The position numbers and the translations under genes are program-made. Below the pieces are notes generated by a model, which saw only the letters and a list, made by a program, of their open reading frames with translations, ran no database searches and was not told the DNA's origin. DNA of 64,000 nt, from positions 930,001 through 994,000 of the forward strand of contig CAWKAJ010000002.1 of NCBI GenBank assembly GCA_963847595.1, read 5' to 3'. Below, piece after piece: positions 45,504 to 54,404 of the stretch (positions are counted from its first letter, which is position 1; every line of letters starts with the position of its first letter). The stretch comes from JACWAE01 sp963847595 (GTDB lineage Bacteria > Chloroflexota > Dehalococcoidia > SZUA-161).

Positions 45504-46532
45504 CTAAGCTATTATGACCCGCTCCTCCCCACGCATCCTCCCCATCTCACCGATGACCCACGCTTTAGGAACGGCGGCGATTATCTTGTCAACGTCGTCC
45601 GGCGAGCAGACCACCAGCATGCCCACACCCATATTGAACACGCGGTACATCTCTTTGTCGTCCACATTGCCTCTCTTCTGAATCAATGTGAAGATGGGAG
45701 GAACTTTCCAGGAACTCCTATCGATTCTGGCTGCCAGCCCCTTGGGGAAGATGCGCGGCAAGTTGCCGGGGATGCCGCCTCCTGTGATATGCGCCATCCC
45801 TTTAACCATGGGCAGAGATGCTTTGAGCAGCGGGTAGTAACAGCGGTGAGGTTCCAGCAGTGCTTCTCCCAGAGTCTTCCGAATCTCCGGATAGAAGGTT
45901 TCCAGCTTCGAAGGGGCAGTGCCGAAAATCCTGCGCACCAGCGAATAGCCGTTGGTATGCAGGCCGTTTGAAGGCAGCCCCACGATAGCATCTCCCGCCT
46001 TGATTGCCCTGCCGTTGATGACTTTTCGCCTCTCCACCACCCCCACGATGAAACCCGCCAGGTCGTAGTCGCCCAAGGCGTACACCCCGGGCATCTCGGC
46101 GGTCTCACCGCCGATAAGCGCGCAGCCTGCATCGGAACACGCCTGCGCCAGACCGCTGACTATGCTCTCCACCTGCTCCGGGACGAGCCTGCCCATAGCT
46201 ATGTAATCAAGAAAAAACAGGGGCTCGGCGCCGCAGGTGAAGATGTCGTTTATGCAGTGATTGACCAAGTCAATGCCGACAGTATCGTGCTTGTCCAGAG
46301 CGATAGCGAGCTTGAGCTTGGTGCCCACCCCATCGACGCTGGAGACCAGCACCGGCTCTTTATACCCGGAGGAGAGTTGGAACAGGCCGGCGAACAGCCC
46401 TATGTCCGTAAGGACCTCGGGGCGGAAAGTTGTGCGTACCTTCTTCTTGATAAGCTCCTTCGCCCTGTCGGCGGCATTTATGTCCACGCCGGCTGCAGCG
46501 TAGGTTTGGTGAGCTTTCGTCTTGCGTTTCAC
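45504..46532 (-). CDS. purM: phosphoribosylformylglycinamidine cyclo-ligase (AIR synthetase)
   Basis: 342 aa, normal for PurM; KAHQTYAAAGVDI at the N-terminus, SSVDGVGTKLKLA, IGGETAEMPG and AHITGGGIPGNLPR. The frame is open to 46613, but GTG 46532 with GGAG 9 nt upstream starts exactly at family homology. The extra 27 codons run through a perfect hairpin (46556-46577) and are unlikely to be translated. Confidence 0.95.
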   Translation of the reverse strand: MKRKTKAHQTYAAAGVDINAADRAKELIKKKVRTTFRPEVLTDIGLFAGLFQLSSGYKEPVLVSSVDGVGTKLKLAIALDKHDTVGIDLVNHCINDIFTCGAEPLFFLDYIAMGRLVPEQVESIVSGLAQACSDAGCALIGGETAEMPGVYALGDYDLAGFIVGVVERRKVINGRAIKAGDAIVGLPSNGLHTNGYSLVRRIFGTAPSKLETFYPEIRKTLGEALLEPHRCYYPLLKASLPMVKGMAHITGGGIPGNLPRIFPKGLAARIDRSSWKVPPIFTLIQKRGNVDDKEMYRVFNMGVGMLVVCSPDDVDKIIAAVPKAWVIGEMGRMRGEERVIIA

Positions 46533-46555
46533 TAACTCGAACTCCAATTTGGGTA

Positions 46556-46577
46556 GGTTGGAGCAGGTGCTCCAACC
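46556..46577. repeat. perfect hairpin upstream of purM
   Basis: GGTTGGAGCA, 2-nt loop, TGCTCCAACC, a 10-bp stem just before purM. Between purF and purM, it may cut or slow the operon transcript. A degenerate GGGCAC..GTGCCC palindrome lies next to it at 46608-46628. Confidence 0.6.
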
Positions 46578-46654
46578 GCGCGTGCCAACCCCACTCCTGT
46601 AAAAATCGGGCACGGCATACCATGCCCCTTCATTCTAGATTTGAATTGCCTGCC

Positions 46655-48124
46655 TTACTTGCCCTCGATCCTCTCGCAGAATTCCTTGCTCTGGTCCGGG
46701 TTGCGGGCTGTCTCCAATGCCAGCTTGTCCATCTCAAGCTGCACAGGCACCGGATAGTCTCCGGTGAAGCAGGCAAGGCAAAAATCCTCCCTCGGCAAAT
46801 CTACGGCTTGGATCAGGCCGTCTATGCTGAGATAGCCCAGAGAATCAGCCCCTATAGCTTTAGCGATCTCCGGCACCGTCTTTCTGGAAGCTATAAGCTC
46901 TCTCCTAGTAGCCATGTCCACGCCGAAGAAGCAAGGATACCTGATAGGCGGGGCACAGATGCACATGTGCACCTCGGTTGCCCCCGCTCTGCGCAGCAAG
47001 TTGACAACCTGAGGAGTCGTTGTGCCGCGAACGATGCTATCGTCTACCACAACCAGCCGCCTCCCTGAAATCACATCGGACATGGGATTGAACTTGAGCT
47101 TGACTCCCAGTTCGCGCAGCCTTTGTTCCGGCTCGATGAAGGTACGCCCCACATAGCGGTTCTTAAGCAGAGCCTCACTATAGGGGATTCCCGAGGCCAG
47201 CGAGTAGCCGATGCCAGCGGCCGTCGCCGAGTCGGGGACGCCGATGACCAGGTCGGCAGCTCTAGGGTGCTCACGAGCCAGTTGCTCCCCCATAGCCCAA
47301 CGCGCCTGATAGATGCGCCGGCCCTTGATAACGCTATCGGGGCGGGCAAAGTAGATATACTCAAAAATGCAGAGTGCCTTCCTGTCGGCTATCCCTCCCT
47401 TGAAGCTGTTGACCCCATCCCTGTCCACAACCACTATCTCGCCAGGCTCGACCTCTCGGAGGAACTCAGCCCCCAGGTGGTCCAGAGCACATGTCTCCGA
47501 GGCTATGGCCCACCCATTACCATTGAGGGAGCCCAAACAAAGAGGGCGCACTCCCATAGGGTCTCGCACCCCGAACAGCTTGTCCTTGGTCAAAATCACC
47601 AAGCTGTACGCTCCCGAGATCCTGCTCATTGCATATTTGATCTTCTCCACCATGCTTTCCCTGGGAGCTGAAGCTATGAGATACGCTATGACCTCTGAGT
47701 CTGTAGTGGTGGAGAAAGCATAGCCTTTCTCCTCCAGTTCCTTGCGCAGGTAGTCGGCATTTACGATGTTGCCGTTGTGCGCCAGAGCTATCTCACCCGA
47801 AGGGCTGGGCACCAGTAACGGCTGCGCGTTGAACCTGCGGCTCGACCCTGTCGTAGAATAGCGGTTGTGCCCGATGGCGGAAGCTCCTCGCAACTGGTCC
47901 AGGATCGCCTCGGTGAACACCTGCGCTACCAGCCCCATAGCTGCATGAAGGCGTATCTTGCTTCCATCGGATGTGGCGATGCCAGAGCTCTCCTGCCCGC
48001 GATGCTGCAGGGCATAGAGAGCAAAAAATGCGAGCCTTGCCACCTCCTCTCCCGGAGCGTATACCCCGAAGACGCCGCAAGACTCGTGCAGACTAGCCCC
48101 CGTTGGTACAGGAAGCTGTTTCAT
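46655..48124 (-). CDS. purF: amidophosphoribosyltransferase
   Basis: Commits PRPP to purine synthesis. 489 aa. The nucleophilic Cys is in ESCGVFG at about residue 16, after a short propeptide, as in the Bacillus type. PRPP motif VVVDDSIVRGTT; Cys residues CIFEYIYF and CFACFTGDYP fit a 4Fe-4S form. SD GAGAAGG. First gene of purFMH. Confidence 0.96.
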   Translation of the reverse strand: MKQLPVPTGASLHESCGVFGVYAPGEEVARLAFFALYALQHRGQESSGIATSDGSKIRLHAAMGLVAQVFTEAILDQLRGASAIGHNRYSTTGSSRRFNAQPLLVPSPSGEIALAHNGNIVNADYLRKELEEKGYAFSTTTDSEVIAYLIASAPRESMVEKIKYAMSRISGAYSLVILTKDKLFGVRDPMGVRPLCLGSLNGNGWAIASETCALDHLGAEFLREVEPGEIVVVDRDGVNSFKGGIADRKALCIFEYIYFARPDSVIKGRRIYQARWAMGEQLAREHPRAADLVIGVPDSATAAGIGYSLASGIPYSEALLKNRYVGRTFIEPEQRLRELGVKLKFNPMSDVISGRRLVVVDDSIVRGTTTPQVVNLLRRAGATEVHMCICAPPIRYPCFFGVDMATRRELIASRKTVPEIAKAIGADSLGYLSIDGLIQAVDLPREDFCLACFTGDYPVPVQLEMDKLALETARNPDQSKEFCERIEGK

Positions 48125-48143
48125 ATCCTTCTCTCACACCCTG

Positions 48144-48172
48144 ATTATAGTCCCAAGAAATTCAAGAATCAA
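48144..48172 (-). promoter_or_regulatory. purF promoter
   Basis: Minus-strand TTGATT (48167-48172), 17 bp, TATAAT (48144-48149). Confidence 0.75.
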
Positions 48173-48181
48173 TGAGCAGAC

Positions 48182-48209
48182 GCAGGGGCACGGCATGCCG
48201 TGCCCCTAC
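48182..48209. repeat. GTAGGGGC-family palindrome, copy 4
   Basis: 28-bp palindrome GCAGGGGCACGGCA and its complement, one mismatch, lying between two divergent promoters. Confidence 0.8.
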
Positions 48210-48271
48210 CACTCTATTCTCATTCTTCGTCATGAACGTCGTCTCATCAAAGCTGCTTTCACCAACAGGGA

Positions 48272-48301
48272 TTGCATAAGCACACAAGACCTCTCTATAC
48301 T
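48272..48301 (+). promoter_or_regulatory. promoter of the ATP-grasp gene, probably leaderless
   Basis: TTGCAT (48272-48277), 18 bp, TATACT (48296-48301). Predicted start about 48308, 2 nt before the ATG at 48310. Confidence 0.65.
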
Positions 48302-48309
48302 AATGACCT

Positions 48310-49539
48310 ATGAACGGCCCTGCCCCTATGCAGCCCTCTTCGCCTAACCCGACCGGAGTCATAGTGACCGGCGGGATTACCGCCAACGCCCTGGGAATAA
48401 TAAGGAGCTTCGGACGGCGCGGCATCCCGGTCGTGTACATTGATTCGGACTCGCGCTCCTTTGTTAGACGCTCCAGATATATAAATAGACGCTTGACCTG
48501 CAAAAATATAAGCGATTCAGAGAGCGACTTCATCAGCCTTCTCAAAGACTTCGCCAGGCGTGAAAACCACAAAATGATGGTTGTCCCCGTGGGCGACGAA
48601 GCTCTCCTAGCTCTCTCCAGGCACAGAGACGAACTGGAGCAGTTCTACGTTCCGGTGCCCGACTACGATACTGCACAGAAACTGGTGAATAAAAAACGTT
48701 TCTATCTCATGCTACATGAGATGCACCTTCCCCATCCTAAAACATATTTCCCTGAAGGTCTGACCGAATTGGTGTCAATGGGGAAAACGCTGGCTTACCC
48801 TTACATAATCAAGCCAGCCTATTCCATCCCCTTTCAGGAAGAATTCGGGCGAAAGGTATTTCAGGTAAAGTCCCCTCAAGACCTCCACCGGGCAGTGGAT
48901 AAATTGAGAGACAAGAACATGGAGGTCATGATACAGGAGATAATACCCGGGAGAGAGCTATACGCATTCTTCACCTATTTCAATAAACTATCGGAACCGC
49001 TGGCAATTTGCGGCTGGGATAAGATACGGCAATATCCCCTCGATTTCGGCTTCGGCACGTTCTGCAAGAGCAACTGGAGGCCTGCTGCGGCCCATGATTC
49101 TCTCCAGCTACTGCGAACAATGGGATACCAGGGATTTGCCGAAGTGGAACTAAAAAGGGGCCCCAAAGACGGCGAATACAAAATAATCGAGATAAACGCT
49201 CGTACCTCGCTGCAAAATACACTGGCCGGAGCATGCGGCGCAGATGTTGCGTACGCAGCTTACCTGGACGCAGGCGGACAAGCTGCGAAACCATCGCTTT
49301 CTTTCCGCAACAATGTCTTGTGGACGGATGATTTCCTGGACACGGTTTCCTTCCTCCAGCACCTGGTACGCAGAGACATCGGTAGAGGAGAGATAATCGA
49401 CTCGCTCAACCCCGGAAAAGTACGTTCGGTGGCAGCCTGGGATGACCCGCTGCCCTTTGCCTTTCGAGCCCTCACTATCAGCCAGCGTGCATTTCGCTTG
49501 ATGCTCAGTAAGCTGAATCCTCGCTTCGCGTCAAAATAG
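48310..49539 (+). CDS. ATP-grasp carboxylate-amine ligase family protein
   Basis: 409 aa. N-terminal Rossmann-like domain (GVIVTGGITANALGIIRSFGRRGIPVVYI pattern), then an ATP-grasp core (YPYIIKPAYS, MIQEIIPG, GFAEVELKRG, IIEINARTS). Similar proteins are found with D-aspartate ligases and in cell-surface polysaccharide loci; substrate unknown. No SD; see the promoter. Stands alone, divergent from purF. Confidence 0.8.
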   Translation: MNGPAPMQPSSPNPTGVIVTGGITANALGIIRSFGRRGIPVVYIDSDSRSFVRRSRYINRRLTCKNISDSESDFISLLKDFARRENHKMMVVPVGDEALLALSRHRDELEQFYVPVPDYDTAQKLVNKKRFYLMLHEMHLPHPKTYFPEGLTELVSMGKTLAYPYIIKPAYSIPFQEEFGRKVFQVKSPQDLHRAVDKLRDKNMEVMIQEIIPGRELYAFFTYFNKLSEPLAICGWDKIRQYPLDFGFGTFCKSNWRPAAAHDSLQLLRTMGYQGFAEVELKRGPKDGEYKIIEINARTSLQNTLAGACGADVAYAAYLDAGGQAAKPSLSFRNNVLWTDDFLDTVSFLQHLVRRDIGRGEIIDSLNPGKVRSVAAWDDPLPFAFRALTISQRAFRLMLSKLNPRFASK

Positions 49540-49569
49540 TAATCCATGCTTCCGATGGAATATAAAATC

Positions 49570-49601
49570 GTAGGTGCGTTCAACTGAACTTCCCGTCCCT
49601 A
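49570..49601. repeat. degenerate GTAGGGGC-family palindrome
   Basis: GTAGGTGCGTTCAACTGAAC... resembles copy 2 (19226) with several changes in the right arm. Confidence 0.45.
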
Positions 49602-49607
49602 TACGCG

Positions 49608-49637
49608 TTGACATGGGTTAGTGATTGACAGTAGAAT
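49608..49637 (+). promoter_or_regulatory. promoter of the PPOX-family gene
   Basis: TTGACA (49608-49613), 18 bp, TAGAAT (49632-49637); leader of about 87 nt. Confidence 0.5.
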
Positions 49638-49730
49638 TCAAACAGCCGCTGTTTAGCGGTAGCAGGAAGTCTAGAGGTGCTTTTTTATGGAGTTTGTAAT
49701 CAAATAATCCTGAGTCTTAAGGAGGAAACC

Positions 49731-50126
49731 ATGGCAAAAATCACCGAAGAGATGAAGGCATTGATTAAGGAGCAGCAGGCCTTCATCGCCACCGCGAGTC
49801 CCGACGGCACGCCTAACATAGCTCCCAAAGGCAGCACCAGAGTGCTGGACGAAGAACATATCACCTTCGCCGAGTCAGCGGGAAAGCGCACCTACGAAAA
49901 CCTCAAGAAGAACCCTAAAGTATCCATCGTGGTCTGCGACAGAGCCCAGATGAAGTGCCTGCGTTTCCAGGGCAAGGCCGAGATACTCACCTCCGGCCCC
50001 CTATTCGAGAAAAGCGTCGAGAACATGAAGAAGATGGGCGCGCCTCCTCCCCAGGCGCTGATCAAGGTCAAGGTGGATGAAATTTTCGACCTGGGCATGC
50101 CCGGATTCGGCAAAAAGATAGCCTAG
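49731..50126 (+). CDS. pyridoxamine 5'-phosphate oxidase-family FMN-binding protein
   Basis: 131-aa split-barrel protein (FIATASPDGTPNIAPKGS, ITFAESAGKRTYENLKKNPKV pattern). Binds FMN or F420 in relatives; substrate unknown. AAGGAGG 6 nt before ATG 49731 sets the start. The 175 nt after it hold only short inverted repeats. Confidence 0.85.
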   Translation: MAKITEEMKALIKEQQAFIATASPDGTPNIAPKGSTRVLDEEHITFAESAGKRTYENLKKNPKVSIVVCDRAQMKCLRFQGKAEILTSGPLFEKSVENMKKMGAPPPQALIKVKVDEIFDLGMPGFGKKIA

Positions 50127-50301
50127 CAGGGTAAATCCTAAACTCTAAGCCCGAAATTCTAGACAAATTCGAAATCCGAACCTCCGAATGTTTAAACATT
50201 TGGATTTAGGGTTTCTCCTACCCCAATCATCTCCCCCGGAGGGAGAGATAAGAGTGAGGGGGATTTAGGGGCTGATTAGAAGCTAGACTAGAGTCAACGT
50301 A

Positions 50302-50826
50302 ATGCTCATTGGCTTGATATCTGATACTCATATACCCGAGATAGCACAGACGCTTCCCTCAAGGGTAAAAGAAGTATTCAAGGGTGTAGACCTGATCCTG
50401 CACGCCGGGGATATCTTTGTCGACTCGGTGTTGGAAGAACTGGGAACCATAGCGCCGGTGCTGGCTGCCCGGGGTGACGACGACTACCCCGTACAGGACA
50501 AGCGCATGGACGAAGTACAGAACCTGACCCTCGATGGCCTCAACGTTTATGTCATACACTCTTCACAGTATTTCGCCCGTGACCTGATCGAGCACCCCGA
50601 GAAGCATAACCTGAAGAAAGCTCCTGATATCGTAGTCTTCGGTCACACTCACAGAGACGTTGTGCGGACCGTGGGCAACTCCCTCCTGGTTAATCCGGGC
50701 AGCGCGACCTTCCCCTACTATCAACTCAGGATGGGCACCGTAGCCCTGCTCAGCATCAAAGCAGGCAAGGCTGAGGCACACATCGTGCCGCTTTACGAGA
50801 ATCAAGCGTCAGAGGTGAAGCACTAA
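50302..50826 (+). CDS. YfcE-type metallophosphoesterase
   Basis: 174 aa. Metal motifs ISDTH, HAGD, ARGDDD and GHTHRDV; VNPGS at the end. The usual HG of motif IV reads IHSSQY, a modest departure. Predicted phosphodiesterase or phosphatase. Stop and next start overlap as TAATG. Confidence 0.88.
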   Translation: MLIGLISDTHIPEIAQTLPSRVKEVFKGVDLILHAGDIFVDSVLEELGTIAPVLAARGDDDYPVQDKRMDEVQNLTLDGLNVYVIHSSQYFARDLIEHPEKHNLKKAPDIVVFGHTHRDVVRTVGNSLLVNPGSATFPYYQLRMGTVALLSIKAGKAEAHIVPLYENQASEVKH

Positions 50827-51269
50827 TGGCCGAAGAGACCGGGCCAGACGAGAAGCCAGCCGGACGTAGAGTCTATTATGACCTGGCGCGCGCAGCACAG
50901 CAGAGAGAGAAGTTCTATGACCTGGTGATGAAAGCGATTGATGAGCTGGCACCAGAGTTTCGGGAAAGGCTGGAGAACGTAGATGTGGTTGTAGAGGACT
51001 GGCCCAGCCCGGCCCAGCTCGCCAGGAACAACGTCAAAAGCCGATTCTCCCTGCTTGGCCTCTATGAAGGCGTGCCTCATATACATAGAGGGCCCGGGTA
51101 TGGCATGGTGCTGCCCGACAAGATAACCATCTTCCGCAAGCCCATCGAAGCTCGCTGCCACTCCTGGCATGAGGTTGAAGAAGAGGTGGGGAGAGTGGTG
51201 CGGCACGAAATAGCGCATCACTTCGGCATAGACGACCAAAGGCTGCACACCCTGGAGAACGAAAAGTAG
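50826..51269 (+). CDS. zincin-like metallopeptidase-family protein
   Basis: 147 aa with HEIAHHFGID (HExxHxxGxD, about residue 128), the signature of the short bacterial zincin family of unknown substrate. Coupled to the phosphoesterase by a 1-nt overlap. The stop TAG lies in the following palindrome. Confidence 0.87.
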   Translation: MAEETGPDEKPAGRRVYYDLARAAQQREKFYDLVMKAIDELAPEFRERLENVDVVVEDWPSPAQLARNNVKSRFSLLGLYEGVPHIHRGPGYGMVLPDKITIFRKPIEARCHSWHEVEEEVGRVVRHEIAHHFGIDDQRLHTLENEK

Positions 51270-51299
51270 GGGCGAACCAATGTGTTCGCCCTTAACTTT
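51266..51299 (+). terminator. GTAGGGGC-family hairpin acting as terminator
   Basis: GTAGGGGCGAAC...GTTCGCCC (8-bp stem 51270-51277/51284-51291) followed by TTAACTTTT. It overlaps the stop codon of the preceding gene. Confidence 0.6.
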
Positions 51300-51380
51300 T
51301 AGCCTTGGATCCCTGCGTAAGCGGGCATGGTATAATTCTCAAGACCCTTCAGCCGATAAGATTTGGAGTATCTGCTTACC

Positions 51381-51409
51381 TTGACAGTGTAACCTGCTTT
51401 TGCTATCCT
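51381..51409 (+). promoter_or_regulatory. promoter of the tRNA cluster
   Basis: TTGACA (51381-51386), 17 bp, TATCCT (51404-51409), start about 54 nt before the first tRNA. Confidence 0.65.
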
Positions 51410-51469
51410 CATAATGCTAAGAGTCCGTGAGATTAATTCGGGCTTTATTGTTGTTTAAGAGATAAATAG

Positions 51470-51545
51470 GGGGATATAGCTCAACTGGGAGAGCGCTGCG
51501 TTCGCATCGCAGAGGTCGGGGGTTCGAATCCCCCTATCTCCACCA
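51470..51545 (+). tRNA. tRNA-Ala(CGC)
   Basis: Full cloverleaf: acceptor GGGGATA/TATCTCC, anticodon stem CTGCG/CGCAG with loop TTCGCAT (anticodon CGC), GGTTCGAATC T-arm, encoded CCA. Confidence 0.96.
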
Positions 51546-51621
51546 GCCCCTGTAGCTCAGAGGATAGAGCAGCGGTTTCCTAAACCGCATGTCGGGCGTT
51601 CGAGTCGCCCCAGGGGTACCA
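51546..51621 (+). tRNA. tRNA-Arg(CCT)
   Basis: Starts on the base after tRNA-Ala. Acceptor GCCCCTG/CAGGGGT, anticodon stem GCGGT/ACCGC, loop TTCCTAA (anticodon CCT), encoded CCA. Confidence 0.96.
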
Positions 51622-51643
51622 GAAAGAAAAAGGGGCAGCGCAG

Positions 51644-51720
51644 AGGGGTGTAGCTCAGTCAGGTAGAGCGGCGGTCTCCAAAACCGTTGGTCGTGGGTTC
51701 GAATCCTGCCACCCCTGCCA
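51644..51720 (+). tRNA. tRNA-Trp(CCA)
   Basis: Acceptor AGGGGTG/CACCCCT, loop CTCCAAA (anticodon CCA), encoded 3' CCA. Confidence 0.96.
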
Positions 51721-51723
51721 TTT

Positions 51724-51811
51724 GCCGAGGTGGTGGAACCTGGTAGACACGCCATCTTGAGGGGGTGGTGAGCGAAAGCTCGTAGGAGTTCAAATCTCCT
51801 CCTCGGCACCA
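51724..51811 (+). tRNA. tRNA-Leu(GAG)
   Basis: Class II tRNA with a long variable arm; acceptor GCCGAGG/CCTCGGC, anticodon stem CCATC/GGTGG around TTGAGGG (anticodon GAG), encoded CCA. Confidence 0.94.
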
Positions 51812-51834
51812 TGCTATAATATAACGTGACACGA

Positions 51835-51909
51835 GCGGAAGTAGTTCAGCGGTAGAATGCCTCCTTGCCAAGGAGGAGGTCGCGAGTTCGAATCTCGTCT
51901 TCCGCTCCA
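51835..51909 (+). tRNA. tRNA-Gly(GCC)
   Basis: Acceptor GCGGAAG/CTTCCGC, anticodon stem CCTCC/GGAGG with loop TTGCCAA (GCC), encoded CCA. Confidence 0.96.
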
Positions 51910-51911
51910 GT

Positions 51912-51983
51912 GGCGACGTAGCCAAGTGGCAAGGCGGGGGTCTGCAAAACCCCTATTCACCGGTTCGAATCCGGTCGTCGCCT
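51912..51983 (+). tRNA. tRNA-Cys(GCA), no encoded CCA
   Basis: Acceptor GGCGACG/CGTCGCC, anticodon stem GGGGT/ACCCC with loop CTGCAAA (GCA). The discriminator T is followed by CTT, not CCA, so a CCA-adding enzyme is needed. The T-rich tail CTCTTTTGTTT may end the cluster transcript. Confidence 0.94.
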
Positions 51984-52040
51984 CTTTTGTTTGCACAAAC
52001 TCAGAAGCCTCCTCCAAAAACGAGATTGTTTATGAATCCT

Positions 52041-52122
52041 TTTTCAACCCCCTGTCCCCCACTCTGGGGGGACTTTAGAAGCTGGGGGACACCCCCAGAC
52101 CCCCGCCAAAGGGGCTTCGCCC
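52041..52122 (+). repeat. GC-rich dispersed repeat, copy A
   Basis: About 82 bp with internal hairpins (CCCCCTGTCCCCC/GGGGG, GGGGGACACCCCC). The reverse complement of 57424-57507 matches it at roughly four positions in five. Non-coding, in the gap between the tRNAs and the CoA-ligase gene. Confidence 0.75.
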
Positions 52123-52158
52123 ATCTGGACTTCTCAGTTGCTAAACAATCTCAAAAAC

Positions 52159-53607
52159 TCATCTCGACACGCCCAGATATTCGCTATATTCGACCAGACG
52201 AGACAGCGCTTTGGCCCCTCTCTCGGGCGTGGGGTACGGGACAAGATAATTCTGTTCCAGCCATCTGTAGACTTCTCCCTGTCTCACGATATCGACGCCC
52301 ATGGCACAGAAGACGACAGGCTTGCCATACTTGCCCATCACCTCCTTCACTCTTCCCAGTAGCTTCAGCTCGCCATCCTCCGCCAGCTTCCTCAGTTCAT
52401 CTATGTTGGTCATCGATGGCGCATGTACGGAAAGCCACTCAAGGAATCGGCGAGTCGATGCCGGAGCACCCAGTACCAATAGGGCGTCTACATTCTCATC
52501 CTCAATCAACGGCCACAGGCAGTTATAGTTGAAGCGGTCCCCGCCCATGTCGATAGGGTTCCCGTGAGACCACCGCCGGGACAGAACTGAACTCAGCTTC
52601 TCTATCGTTGCAGGTGAGAGAGATGCCAGCTCCATACCCTGCCTTACCACAGCGTCTGCGGCCATCACGGCCATGCCTCCGCCTATCGATAACACTGCTA
52701 CCCGCCTTCCCCGAGGCAGCGGCTGGCCCAATAAAACCTGGGCCACGTCGATCAGTTCCCCAATCTCCTCCACCCTGATCACCCCGGCCTGCTTGAACGC
52801 CGCATCGGTGATTACATCTGAACCCGCCAGGGCAGCTGTGTGCGATCGCGCTGCCGTAGCGCCAGCCTGCGTTCGCCCTGCCTTCACTACGACAATAGGC
52901 TTCTGCTTTGTAATCTCCTTTGCCAACTCGAAGAAGCGCTGGCCCTCCCTGAGGCCCTCGATATAGCCCAGAATAACCCTTGTCTCACCATCCTGGGCCA
53001 TATATTCCAGGTAGTCCTCGTAGTGCAAGTCAGCCTCGTTCCCGCTGCTGACATACTTGCTGAATCCCAGACCACTTTCTATGCCCACGGTGATAATTGA
53101 CTGTCCCGAGTTCCCGCTTTGAGAGATAAGCGCCACAGGCCCTCTTCTCAACGGTGGCAGAAAGATGACAGTATTGAAATCTGAGGAGGTATCGAAAAAT
53201 CCCATGCAGTTGGGGCCCATGAAGCGTATCCCGCCGCGCCGGGCGACCTCGACCAACTGGCTCTGGACTTTTGCTCCCTCTTCGCCGGTCTCGGCAAGGC
53301 CTCCGGAGATAACCACAATGGCTTTGACTCCCTTCCGAATGCACTCCTCCATAGTTGGCGGGACATCCTGGAACGGCACCGTAATGATCGCCAAATCTAC
53401 GGGAGCAGGTACTTCAAGTATGCTCGGATAAGCCTTCAACCCAAGCACTTCGGCTTCATGTTTGTTAACAGCATATATCTCCCTGCCTTTATCGCTTAAC
53501 AAGAGGGTCAGGATATTGAAGCCCCACTTGCCGAAAGTACTGGATGCACCGATCAAGGCCACCGAACGAGGATTGAATAGGTTATCTAGCTGCTCTTTAA
53601 GTGTCAT
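52159..53607 (-). CDS. ADP-forming acetate/acyl-CoA ligase, alpha subunit
   Basis: 482 aa: N-terminal CoA-binding Rossmann domain (NPRSVALIGASSTFGKWG), then succinyl-CoA-synthetase-like domains with the phosphorylated His in SHTAALAGSD (about residue 255). Conserves energy by making ATP from acyl-CoA hydrolysis. The ATP-grasp beta subunit, usually fused or adjacent, is not in this window. Confidence 0.88.
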   Translation of the reverse strand: MTLKEQLDNLFNPRSVALIGASSTFGKWGFNILTLLLSDKGREIYAVNKHEAEVLGLKAYPSILEVPAPVDLAIITVPFQDVPPTMEECIRKGVKAIVVISGGLAETGEEGAKVQSQLVEVARRGGIRFMGPNCMGFFDTSSDFNTVIFLPPLRRGPVALISQSGNSGQSIITVGIESGLGFSKYVSSGNEADLHYEDYLEYMAQDGETRVILGYIEGLREGQRFFELAKEITKQKPIVVVKAGRTQAGATAARSHTAALAGSDVITDAAFKQAGVIRVEEIGELIDVAQVLLGQPLPRGRRVAVLSIGGGMAVMAADAVVRQGMELASLSPATIEKLSSVLSRRWSHGNPIDMGGDRFNYNCLWPLIEDENVDALLVLGAPASTRRFLEWLSVHAPSMTNIDELRKLAEDGELKLLGRVKEVMGKYGKPVVFCAMGVDIVRQGEVYRWLEQNYLVPYPTPERGAKALSRLVEYSEYLGVSR

Positions 53608-53639
53608 TTCGCTCTACCATAAATAGAACTCCTCAACGT

Positions 53640-54239
53640 CTATACTTCTATTTCTTCGTCTATTTTTAGAACTTTGACTTTGAATCCGGCTTTCTCTGCT
53701 TTTGCAGCGAACTCTCCGGGATCGACCTTGATCTGGGGTAAAGTGTTGTAATGCATAGGTATTGCCAATTCAGGCTTTATTATCTTCAGGGCTTCTACCG
53801 CCTCATCAATATTCATGGTGAAATATCCCCCTATTGGGACGAAAAACACTTCTATTTTACCAAGCGCCGTTATCCCTTTCAAAAAGGTGTCCCCCGGATG
53901 ATATAACCTTTTACCCTCCACCTCGAACACAAACCCAGTCGCGTATTTGCTATGAGGATGATTTGAGGCAACCATCTCTATTCTAATCCCCTCAACCGTT
54001 CTTTTCTCTCCAATCATCATCTCCTGGGATTTTTGCGTTTTGAAGCCTCTAGGGCAAACCACGGGAGAATCGAATCGCGATACGTCTGTATGATCTACAT
54101 GTTCATGAGTAACCAGGATTAAATCCGGCTTACCTTTATACTCCGGAGCGAGAGGATTGTTTGAGAAAAAGGGGTCTATGAGAACGGTCTTATCATTCCT
54201 TATCTCAAAACATGAATGACTCAGCCATCTGATTTTCAT
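53640..54239 (-). CDS. UlaG-like metallo-beta-lactamase-fold hydrolase, second copy
   Basis: 199 aa. HxHxDH in THEHVDHTD (about residue 47), further ligands in YHPGDTF and PMHYNT. Paralogue of 39917-40561. GGAGGTGAAAT stands just before the ATG. Substrate unknown. The 165 nt upstream to the permease gene are featureless. Confidence 0.87.
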   Translation of the reverse strand: MKIRWLSHSCFEIRNDKTVLIDPFFSNNPLAPEYKGKPDLILVTHEHVDHTDVSRFDSPVVCPRGFKTQKSQEMMIGEKRTVEGIRIEMVASNHPHSKYATGFVFEVEGKRLYHPGDTFLKGITALGKIEVFFVPIGGYFTMNIDEAVEALKIIKPELAIPMHYNTLPQIKVDPGEFAAKAEKAGFKVKVLKIDEEIEV

Positions 54240-54404
54240 ATTTCACCTCCAAAATCATAATCGGGTTTAAGAGTTTCATTCCAATCGGGAGGATCGACAG
54301 CAGCTATTTTCCCCAACACACCTTATTAAGCCGCATCCACGTACCATATTGTTTTATCCGCATGGTACTTTTCGGGAGACCTCACCTCTGCAGAACTTTA
54401 TGCT

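Noticed and set aside
46533..46613. Upstream extension of purM
   Set aside because: Family homology and SD begin at GTG 46532; the extension is hairpin DNA.
51330..51336. TATAAT before the tRNA cluster
   Set aside because: No -35 at a workable distance; the TTGACA-17-TATCCT at 51381 is a better promoter.
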